Of a DNA stretch of 5,855 bases, positions 1 to 5,855 are shown piece by piece. Position 1 is the stretch's first letter, and the number at the start of each line of letters is the position of its first letter. The position numbers and the translations under genes were made by a program. Origin of the DNA: Treponema sp. UBA4326 (lineage in GTDB: Bacteria > Spirochaetota > Spirochaetia > Treponematales > Treponemataceae); NCBI GenBank assembly GCA_002393835.1, contig DGTW01000041.1, forward strand, positions 1-5,855, in the 5' to 3' direction. The notes under the pieces are model-generated. The model did not search any database. It was not told the origin of the DNA and was given only the letters and a program-made list of their open reading frames with translations.

Positions 1-361
<361 letters not shown>

Positions 362-366
362 CAGTT

Positions 367-395
367 AGATTAAACTTTACCACTTATTTTGTCAA
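367..395 (-). promoter_or_regulatory. Probable sigma-70 promoter of eno
   Basis: A perfect -35 hexamer TTGACA lies at 395-390 on the minus strand. With a 17-bp spacer it is followed by TAATCT (372-367), a poor -10 match. A better -10 match, TTTAAT (374-369, five of six), sits at a short 15-bp spacing. Either would start transcription near 360, giving an eno leader of about 135 bases. It lies just downstream of the ABC gene stop in an AT-rich stretch. The exact -10 is uncertain. Confidence 0.6.
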
Positions 396-413
396 TATTA
401 CTTTTATGCTTTT

Positions 414-2156
414 CTACATGCTCCACCTGGCTTCTTTTGCCTGCAAGTCGTGCATTTTTACGAAGAGTGAACCGCTCTTTTTGCGCAGGTCGGCAGGGCT
501 TCCTTCTTCGGCGACCTTTCCGTCTTTCAAAACTACGATTTTGTCCGCGTTTTCTACGGTGCGCATACGGTGGGCGATGACGAGGACGGTTTTGCCTTTC
601 AAGAGGTGTGAAAGCGCCGACTGCACTTTGCTTTCGTTTTCAACGTCCAAAGAAGCGGTGGCTTCGTCTAAAAGGACAATGGGTGCGTTTTTGAGAAGGG
701 CGCGGGCAATTGAGATTCTCTGCCGCTCGCCGCCGGAAAGTTTCGTGCCGTTCTCGCCGATTTTTGTGTTGTAGCCATCGGCAAGTTTCTGCACGAACTC
801 GTCGCAGTTTGCATCCCGAGCCGCCTGCATGACTTCTTCGTCCGTCGCGCCGTGTTTTCCGAGCCTGATGTTTTCCATAACGGTGTCATCAAAAAGAACG
901 ACATCCTGAAAGACCATTGAGTAATCTGTCAAAAGCGTTTCTGGCTCAATTGTCTCTATGTCGATTCCGCCCACGGTGATTTTTCCGCTGTCCGCATCCC
1001 AGAGGCGGGCCGCAAGCCGGGCGCAGGTTGATTTTCCGCTTCCGCTCTCGCCTACGAGGGCTGTGACTTCGCCTTCCTTTGCGGTGAAGGAAAGACCGTC
1101 CAAAACTTTTCCGTCGGAATAGGAGAATGAAACATTGTCAAAAACGATGTCGTGTCCGTCCGGCTTGAATTCGCTTTTTCCGCCGGCAGATTTTGTGTCG
1201 TAGATTTCCATGAGCCGCTCGGCCGACACTTCCGACATGAAGGCTTCCGCAATCAGGGCAAGGCTCTGGTCAAATGGAGCGTACACTCTCGTAATCACGA
1301 GCAGGAACATGAAGAGCGTCATAAAATCAACTTGGCCGGAGAGAATCAGCTTTGCGCCGGTCAAAATCGTCGTGGCAACCCCAAGCCGCATGATGACGCT
1401 GGCCGCATTCACGAAGATTCCTGTGGCAAGCTCGCCTTTAATCATCGTCTTTTCCTGAAAATCAATCGTTTTGTTCACTTCTGAAAGGAATTTCTCTTCC
1501 TGGTTTGTCGCGTGGATTTCCCGGAGATTTTCGATTGTTTCCTGCATTATGTCGGAGACGGCAAGGCTTGCTTTTTTTGTTTTTTCAGCATTCCGCTTTG
1601 CCATCTTTCTTGAGCCGAACAAAAGTGCGAAGGCGACGGGAACTCCCCAGAGGCAGGAAATCATGAGCCGCCAGTCAAAAACGGCAAGCATGACAGCCAC
1701 AATCGCGGTTGAAACGTAGGAGCCGTAGAGATAGCCTAAGACATGCGACCAGACATGCTCCATGCGGTTCACGTCGCTCATAATCGTTTCGGTCAAATCC
1801 GCCAAATCACGCTTTCCGAAAAAGGAAAGGGGAAGTTTTCGGAGCCGTTCGGCAATTCCGATTCTCATGTCCTTGATTTCGCCGTAAACCAGGCCGTAAG
1901 TAGAACGGTACTGCTGAATGTGCGTAAAAAGCGAGAGGACGACGAATCCAAGAATCAGTGCGATGAAAAATGCCGTTTTTGGAAGAGCTTCGCCTTTTGT
2001 GTGAGTTTTCATGAATCCTTCCATCAAAAAATAGAGGATTCCCATTCCGCCCATGACGACAAGATTCACGACGACCGTCCAGAACATCCCTTTTTTTGTG
2101 TTTGAAAGGCCTTTGTCTGAAAGCGCATATTTTCTTTTGAATTTTTCCCCGAACAT
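414..2156 (-). CDS. ABC half-transporter, membrane domain fused to ATPase (second subunit of pair)
   Basis: This 580-residue protein has the exporter-fold layout: a six-helix type IV membrane domain (about residues 25-305) followed by a nucleotide-binding domain (about 335-575). ATPase motifs, numbered from the ATG at 2156, are all intact: an A-loop Tyr near 346, Walker A GESGSGKST at 369-377, Q-loop Gln at about 417, signature LSGGERQR at 473-480, Walker B IVLLDE at 493-498 with the catalytic Glu, D-loop SLD at 502-504 and H-loop His at 529. It should be an inner-membrane protein. The start overlaps the stop of the preceding ABC gene (TGATG), so the two are very likely translated together and form a heterodimer. 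A GTG three bases earlier (2159) is an alternative start; both fit the GGAGG site. The substrate is not identifiable. Candidates include a lipid, a peptide, a drug or a metallophore, by analogy with MsbA/LmrCD-type or IrtAB/YbtPQ-type transporters. Confidence 0.93.
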   Translation of the reverse strand: MFGEKFKRKYALSDKGLSNTKKGMFWTVVVNLVVMGGMGILYFLMEGFMKTHTKGEALPKTAFFIALILGFVVLSLFTHIQQYRSTYGLVYGEIKDMRIGIAERLRKLPLSFFGKRDLADLTETIMSDVNRMEHVWSHVLGYLYGSYVSTAIVAVMLAVFDWRLMISCLWGVPVAFALLFGSRKMAKRNAEKTKKASLAVSDIMQETIENLREIHATNQEEKFLSEVNKTIDFQEKTMIKGELATGIFVNAASVIMRLGVATTILTGAKLILSGQVDFMTLFMFLLVITRVYAPFDQSLALIAEAFMSEVSAERLMEIYDTKSAGGKSEFKPDGHDIVFDNVSFSYSDGKVLDGLSFTAKEGEVTALVGESGSGKSTCARLAARLWDADSGKITVGGIDIETIEPETLLTDYSMVFQDVVLFDDTVMENIRLGKHGATDEEVMQAARDANCDEFVQKLADGYNTKIGENGTKLSGGERQRISIARALLKNAPIVLLDEATASLDVENESKVQSALSHLLKGKTVLVIAHRMRTVENADKIVVLKDGKVAEEGSPADLRKKSGSLFVKMHDLQAKEARWSM

Positions 2157-3949
2157 CACTCATTTCCTCCGATTTTCCATTCTGCGGCTTTGTTGTAGTC
2201 CGCCCACATTTTTGCGTAAGTTCCGCCTGCGTTTTTGAGTTCTTCGTGCGTTCCGCTTTCGATTATTTTTCCACCGGCAAGAACGAGGATTTTGTCCGCA
2301 CCAACGACGGTGGAAAGTCTGTGCGCAATCATCACCACGGTTTTTCCTTTGGTAAGCCGTTTTAGGGCCGCGTGAATCAGCTCTTCGTTTTCCGGGTCTG
2401 CGAATGCCGTGGCTTCATCGAGAACGACAATCGGCGCGTCTTTCAAGATTGCCCGGGCAAGTGCGATTCGCTGCTGCTCGCCGCCAGAAAGATAGGTTCC
2501 CTTGCTTCCGATTACGGTGTCGATTCCGTCCGGAAGATTTTTGATGATGTCTTCGCAGCGGGCTTCTTTCAAGGCCAAAAGCACTTCTTCCCGGGACGCA
2601 TCTGGTCGGGCTGCACGTACATTTTCGAAAATCGAAGTCTTGAAGAGCCTTGAATTCTGGAAGACGAAGGAAATCTTTTCCATCAAAACTTTCTGCTCGA
2701 TTTTCTTTACATTCACGCCACCGATTTTCACTTCGCCGCTTTGCACATCCCAGAAGCGGGGAATGAGGCTTGCGGCCGTTGTCTTTCCGCCGCCGCTTTC
2801 TCCAACCAATGCAATCGTTTCGCCACTTCTGGCTTTGAACGAGACGTTTGAGAGGGCCGGACTTTCGCTTCCGTCGTAGGTGAATGTCACGTTTTCAAAT
2901 TCAATACTGTTGTCGCTTGGAAGTTTGGGATTTTCGCTCTGGCTCAAGACAGGTGCCTTCATCACGGTGTCAATTCTGGCGAGGGCTGTGCGCGCAAGTA
3001 GCGTTCCGCTTGAAGCGAACATGATTCTGGCAAGGGCTGTTGAAATGATTGCGCTGAATACGGCATAAAAAGCGAAGTCCGTCAAAAATTCAGCGAAAGT
3101 TCCGCCAGAAAGTGCTTTTGGGGCAAGCAAAAGGGCTGCCGGAACCAGAAAGATGAAAACGCCTTCCGTAACTGTCAGGTTCACCGATTGCGGAAGCCGG
3201 CAAACTCCGTCTGTGTATTCTTCCGCCCGTTTGCTGTATTTTTCGATTGCTTCCTTAAAAGAGCGGAATGAATAAACCGTCTGCTGGAAGACTTTTACGA
3301 CTGGAATTCCCCGAACATATTCTGTTCCGGCCTTTGCCATTTCGTCCTGCGCGCCCTGGTAAATCTGCATGAGCTTTGCGTTTTTTCCGCCCATCATCGT
3401 GCAGAGCATGAGAATCGAAATCACCACCGAAAGAAGGCAGGCTGCCCCCATTTTCCAGTCAAAGACGAACATTAAAACAACCGTGGAAATGAACATTGCC
3501 GCTGTCCCGGAGATGTCCGCAAGATTGTGGGCAAGGAGTGTCTCAGTTTCGCTCGCTCCGTTGTCGAGCTTGTTGCGCAAAAGCCCGGAGCCGTTGGAGT
3601 CGAAAAAGCCGAACGAGGTCTGCATCAAATGGGCGATTCCCTGCTTCCTTATGTTAGAAGCCGTTCTGAAGGCCGCAAGGTGCGTGCACATGAGCGCAAG
3701 AAAATAGATGAGGATTCCACCAGTGGCAGCTGCGAACGCAATCCAGCCGTAGCGAATAATGCCAACTGCCTCGACAAAATTCGGAGCCACAGTGATTAAG
3801 TCTCGCACGACCAGCCACACACAGATGAAGGGCACCATTCCGGCGACCTGTGCCACCGCCGAAAGAAAAAGCCCTGTAAAGGTGAGAGCCTTGTACTTTC
3901 CCCCATAGTCCAAAAGTCTGGACAGCGGGGATTTTTGTTTTTGTGACAT
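2156..3949 (-). CDS. ABC half-transporter, membrane domain fused to ATPase (first subunit, FADPE-type D-loop)
   Basis: This 597-residue inner-membrane protein has a six-helix membrane domain (hydrophobic segments near residues 22-48, 68-90, 148-165, 169-187, 260-280 and 288-310) and a C-terminal ATPase. Numbered from the ATG at 3949, motifs are Walker A GESGGGKTT at 383-391, Q-loop Gln 431, signature LSGGEQQR at 487-494, Walker B IVVLDE at 507-512 with the catalytic Glu, and H-loop His 543. The usual SALD-like D-loop is replaced by AFADPE (515-520). From recollection, this variant is common in siderophore-linked ABC proteins of the YbtPQ/IrtAB group and in related uncharacterised pairs. The ATG at 3955 is rejected as start because it lies one base from GGAGG, while the ATG at 3949 is seven bases away. 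The gene follows the barrel gene by 33 bp and overlaps the next ABC gene. An importer role is possible despite the exporter fold; the substrate is unknown. Confidence 0.93.
   Translation of the reverse strand: MSQKQKSPLSRLLDYGGKYKALTFTGLFLSAVAQVAGMVPFICVWLVVRDLITVAPNFVEAVGIIRYGWIAFAAATGGILIYFLALMCTHLAAFRTASNIRKQGIAHLMQTSFGFFDSNGSGLLRNKLDNGASETETLLAHNLADISGTAAMFISTVVLMFVFDWKMGAACLLSVVISILMLCTMMGGKNAKLMQIYQGAQDEMAKAGTEYVRGIPVVKVFQQTVYSFRSFKEAIEKYSKRAEEYTDGVCRLPQSVNLTVTEGVFIFLVPAALLLAPKALSGGTFAEFLTDFAFYAVFSAIISTALARIMFASSGTLLARTALARIDTVMKAPVLSQSENPKLPSDNSIEFENVTFTYDGSESPALSNVSFKARSGETIALVGESGGGKTTAASLIPRFWDVQSGEVKIGGVNVKKIEQKVLMEKISFVFQNSRLFKTSIFENVRAARPDASREEVLLALKEARCEDIIKNLPDGIDTVIGSKGTYLSGGEQQRIALARAILKDAPIVVLDEATAFADPENEELIHAALKRLTKGKTVVMIAHRLSTVVGADKILVLAGGKIIESGTHEELKNAGGTYAKMWADYNKAAEWKIGGNE
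2166..2170 (-). promoter_or_regulatory. Ribosome binding site of the second ABC gene, inside the end of the first
   Basis: GGAGG here encodes the last Gly-Gly codon region of the upstream ABC subunit and also serves the next gene. It is nine bases from the ATG at 2156 and six from the GTG at 2159. The downstream order TGA-GTG-ATG makes stop and starts overlap, a typical arrangement for translational coupling of two subunits needed in equal amounts. ATG is preferred on codon grounds, but the spacing does not exclude GTG. Confidence 0.8.
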
Positions 3950-3956
3950 ATACATT

Positions 3957-3961
3957 CCTCC
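3957..3961 (-). promoter_or_regulatory. Ribosome binding site that fixes the start of the first ABC gene
   Basis: GGAGG is separated by only one base from the ATG at 3955 but by seven bases from the in-frame ATG at 3949. The second ATG is therefore the functional start, giving MSQKQKSP as the N-terminus rather than MYMSQKQ. Confidence 0.85.
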
Positions 3962-3982
3962 GTAAATGTGTAATTTTTCTTT

Positions 3983-5188
3983 CTAAAACACATACCGTGC
4001 TTTAATGTAAATGCTTGTGTAGTCTTCGTATTGTCCGTAGCTACCCTTTTCTTTTCCATGGTTAAAGATGTAGCCGCCAGCCTTTAAATAGAGACTGTCT
4101 GTCAGGCTGTATTCTGCGTGAGCTTTTATAAAACTGTCAAAATCCTTCAGCATAAGGACGGCAGAAACGGAAAGTTCCAGTCTTTCCGAAAAAAACTTTT
4201 TTGATATGCTGAGCGTACTTCCGTGTTCAAACTTCCTGCTCCGCTCAAGATTTTTTCTTTCACCAAAAAGACAGTCGAAAAAATACTGGGCGGTAAAGGT
4301 ACAGCCCTCTCGCATCCAGTCGAGCCCTGCAAGGCCTGAGAAATTGTTGTGTTCTTCGGTGTATTCGCCGCCGGAAAGTATTTTTTCAGCAGAGGTTTGA
4401 AAATGTCTTTTTGGGAAAAATGCTCCTTCAAGGCGAAGGACAGTCTCACCAAGCGGGATTGCGGCATCCGCTCCCATCATGAGCACTTTCTTGTAGTTTG
4501 CGGCCACCTGCACTTTCTCTGAAGAGATTCTGTAATCCAGAAAAGGCATATCCTCCCAGCCGTAAAAGCCATACAGTGAAAGGTCAAGGCCCGAAAAGTA
4601 GCCTGAAAGCTTAAGGGCATATTCTGCTGAACTAAAGGTTAAGTCAGGCTCTGTCAGAGTCGATAACTGAGACTTTGTTTCTTCACTCAGAGCGGCCGGC
4701 GTAAAAAATGGAATGTAGTAAAAATCTGCGCTCAGGTTTTCACTGTTTATGCTGATCCTTGATGCATCTACTGCAAGGTATTCATTTTCAAAAAGTGTAC
4801 GGACGGAAGAATAATCTTTGGGGCAGACCAGGTTTGTAATGTTGATTCCATCCGCCTTTCCCCAGGCTGTTTTCTGCCGGCCGACACGGATACCCCAGCA
4901 GTCCGTCGTGTAGTCCACATATATTTCCCTGACTTCTGCGTATGCCTTGTTTTCAAGACTGTCAAAGCCTGTCCGGCCTTCTGCAAATGCAGAGGAATTT
5001 CCGTAAAAGGCTTCGAATTTTCCCTTAATGTAATTGTCGCCTAAGACGAAATCTCCCCGATTTTCACTCCTCACTGCAGTCGCCCATAGACTTCCAGCTT
5101 CGCCAGAAAATTGCACTTCCTGAGAGGCTAGAGGAAAAATAGAAAGAATAAAAGTAAGCATGCTTACAAAGAAAAATGATTTTTTCAT
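3983..5188 (-). CDS. Exported beta-barrel outer-membrane protein, DUF1302-like porin
   Basis: This 401-residue protein begins with a signal peptide: MKK, then a hydrophobic core through about residue 20, with likely cleavage after ASQ (21-23). The mature part has no long hydrophobic helix. It alternates short polar/hydrophobic strands with turns and ends in ARYVF with a C-terminal Phe, the usual signal for barrel insertion by BamA. The segment RVGRQKTAWGKADG (102-115, approximately) matches the R-x-G-RQ-xx-WGKADG pattern I recall from DUF1302-type outer-membrane proteins. The start ATG has AAGGA eight bases upstream. The gene lies between a LolA-like gene and the ABC pair, which suggests it is the outer-membrane partner of an envelope transport route. 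Unusually for such barrels it has four cysteines (about 97, 122, 296 and 306). The porin-like barrel call is fairly firm; family membership is moderate, and the substrate is unknown. Confidence 0.8.
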   Translation of the reverse strand: MKKSFFFVSMLTFILSIFPLASQEVQFSGEAGSLWATAVRSENRGDFVLGDNYIKGKFEAFYGNSSAFAEGRTGFDSLENKAYAEVREIYVDYTTDCWGIRVGRQKTAWGKADGINITNLVCPKDYSSVRTLFENEYLAVDASRISINSENLSADFYYIPFFTPAALSEETKSQLSTLTEPDLTFSSAEYALKLSGYFSGLDLSLYGFYGWEDMPFLDYRISSEKVQVAANYKKVLMMGADAAIPLGETVLRLEGAFFPKRHFQTSAEKILSGGEYTEEHNNFSGLAGLDWMREGCTFTAQYFFDCLFGERKNLERSRKFEHGSTLSISKKFFSERLELSVSAVLMLKDFDSFIKAHAEYSLTDSLYLKAGGYIFNHGKEKGSYGQYEDYTSIYIKARYVF

Positions 5189-5196
5189 GGTTTTAG

Positions 5197-5201
5197 TCCT
5201 T
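5197..5201 (-). promoter_or_regulatory. Ribosome binding site of the barrel protein gene
   Basis: AAGGA on the minus strand is eight bases before the ATG at 5188, at the end of a short A-rich run that separates the gene from the GC-rich repeat. It is weaker than the GGAGG sites of the neighbouring genes but correctly spaced. Confidence 0.65.
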
Positions 5202-5208
5202 TTTTCTG

Positions 5209-5344
5209 CCGGAGTGCGTTAGCGATGGGAGCGGCGCGAAGCGGCCACTGGAGCGAACGAGCACCGGCGAGTGAGTGAAGCGGCTGACCGTAAGGGAACC
5301 GCGGACGCAGCGGCCGCCTGCGAAAAGCAGGCGGTAACGCCCGG
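5209..5344. repeat. GC-rich intergenic element with imperfect inverted ends
   Basis: This 136-bp block is about 70% G+C by hand count (95 of 136) and fills the gap between the LolA-like gene stop (5349) and the barrel gene ribosome site. Its ends are inverted relative to each other: CCGG-AGT-GCGTTA at 5209-5221 and TAACGC-CCGG at 5335-5344, ten matching bases with a three-base bulge. Inside, GCGGC recurs on the plus strand at 5231, 5241, 5280 and 5310, with related GCGAAGCG/GCGAACGA/GTGAAGCG words. A strong hairpin lies at 5314-5334. It has no convincing coding capacity. It resembles the small dispersed intergenic repeats (REP/MITE-like) seen in many bacterial genomes, but one copy in one window cannot prove dispersal. 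Confidence 0.6.
5314..5334. other. Strong stem-loop within the GC-rich element
   Basis: CCGCCTGC (5314-5321) pairs perfectly with GCAGGCGG (5327-5334) around a five-base loop (GAAAA on plus, TTTTC on minus). The 8-bp stem is almost entirely G-C. Neither strand has a T-run after the stem, so it is not a standard intrinsic terminator. In a transcript from the LolA-like gene it could block 3' exonucleases or slow polymerase before the barrel gene. Confidence 0.65.
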
Positions 5345-5348
5345 AACT

Positions 5349-5855
5349 TTATCGAATTCTTCCTTTTTCCAGTGACGAAACAGTAAAGAGGGAGTCGTCA
5401 ATGTCGCCACCGTCGTAAAGGATGTTTGCCGACTCAAAAAGAGACCAGTTGCCGCTCTGCACGTTTTCCATCTTCATTTTCTGCGCAGTGGTAAAGCCCT
5501 TAATGGTCGTGAAGTCCGTACAGGTGAGGACTCGATGGAGCTGGTTCTGCCTGTCATAAAACTCGCACTTCCGCATGATAAAATCGTCCTTTGCGATGTA
5601 AGAAATATAGCGGGGGTCTTTTTGATTTTTGTCTTTTGCAAGGCATTCAACCTTGTAGCAGTCCCTTCCGTCCACGTTTTCTTCTCCTAAAAGTGTGTAG
5701 GTATAGTCGTTAAGGCTGCGCTCTCCCATGTCACGGTAGGTAAAGTCCGTTCCCATAAAGCTTCCGTCGCTTTCCGAGCCGCTTGAAGCAATTCGGCGGG
5801 TCTTTTTCATTGCAGGCATGTAGAGCCAGTTGTCCGAGTCCTTCTTTTTTCCGTT
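5349..5855 (-). CDS. Outer-membrane lipoprotein-sorting protein, LolA-like, C-terminal part
   Basis: The reading frame is open to the right edge of the window, so only the last 168 residues are visible; the family is usually about 250 residues. The ATG at 5819 is internal, since the frame runs on upstream of it with conserved residues. Visible hallmarks are WLYMPAMKKTRRI (visible residues 10-22) and SFMGTDFTYRDM (32-43). These are the characteristic W-L-Y-x-P-x-x-x-K-x-R-R-I and SFMG-D-F-Y-D motifs of COG2834-type LolA-like proteins, which have a half-barrel fold that shields lipid. Such proteins are secreted to the periplasm and are often encoded beside MMPL/RND-type exporters. Whether one lies upstream here cannot be seen. 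The stop TAA (5351-5349) is followed after four bases by the GC-rich element, then by the barrel gene on the same strand. The family call is strong; the cargo is unknown. Confidence 0.85.
   Translation of the reverse strand, partial: NGKKKDSDNWLYMPAMKKTRRIASSGSESDGSFMGTDFTYRDMGERSLNDYTYTLLGEENVDGRDCYKVECLAKDKNQKDPRYISYIAKDDFIMRKCEFYDRQNQLHRVLTCTDFTTIKGFTTAQKMKMENVQSGNWSLFESANILYDGGDIDDSLFTVSSLEKGRIR

Noticed and set aside
3796..4059. Minus-strand frame spanning the barrel/ABC junction (3796-4059)
   Set aside because: It overlaps the barrel gene end and the ABC gene start in another frame and shows no independent coding features.
5231..5315. CRISPR array or strict tandem repeat in the GC-rich element
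   Set aside because: The similar GAAGCG words recur at irregular steps (about 14 to 22 bases) and are degenerate, with no constant repeat and spacer units.
5314..5334. The CCGCCTGC/GCAGGCGG hairpin as an intrinsic terminator between the LolA-like and barrel genes
   Set aside because: The stem is strong, but no T-run follows on either strand. It is kept as a structural feature only.
5219..5437. Minus-strand frame through the GC-rich element and the end of the LolA-like gene
   Set aside because: It is out of frame with the conserved LolA-like protein, its composition follows the repeat, and it has no ribosome site.

Overview
All the genes that can be supported lie on the minus strand, so transcription runs from the right end (5855) to the left end (1). 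The window suggests a moderate-GC Gram-negative (diderm) bacterium, because it carries a beta-barrel outer-membrane protein and a LolA-like periplasmic or lipoprotein factor. The combination looks most like a Treponema-type spirochaete. That assignment rests on recollection of family resemblance, not on a search, and is only moderately secure.

Layout in transcription order: (1) 5855-5349, the C-terminal 168 residues of an outer-membrane-lipoprotein-sorting (LolA-like, COG2834-type) protein. (2) 5344-5209, a GC-rich (about 70%) intergenic element with imperfect inverted ends and a strong internal hairpin. (3) 5188-3983, a 401-residue exported beta-barrel protein resembling DUF1302-type porins. 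(4) 3949-2156 and (5) 2156-414, two complete ABC half-transporters (membrane domain fused to ATPase) whose stop and start codons overlap as TGATG, almost certainly forming a heterodimer. (6) A 189-bp intergenic region (225-413) holding a probable sigma-70 promoter, an operator-like inverted repeat at the likely transcription start and a long hairpin in the mRNA leader. (7) 224-1, the first 74 codons of enolase (eno), cut by the window edge.

The barrel gene, the two ABC genes and probably the LolA-like gene look like one transcription unit: same strand, a 33-nt gap, then an overlap, and no intrinsic terminator seen between them. Together they could move a hydrophobic or metallophore-like substrate across both membranes: the ABC pair at the inner membrane, the LolA-like protein in the periplasm and the barrel in the outer membrane. 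This joint role is inference. The substrate cannot be read from the sequence. Enolase appears to be a separate glycolytic gene with its own promoter and a structured leader.

No tRNA, rRNA, CRISPR array, transposase or phage gene was seen. There is no gene-free stretch longer than 300 bases.
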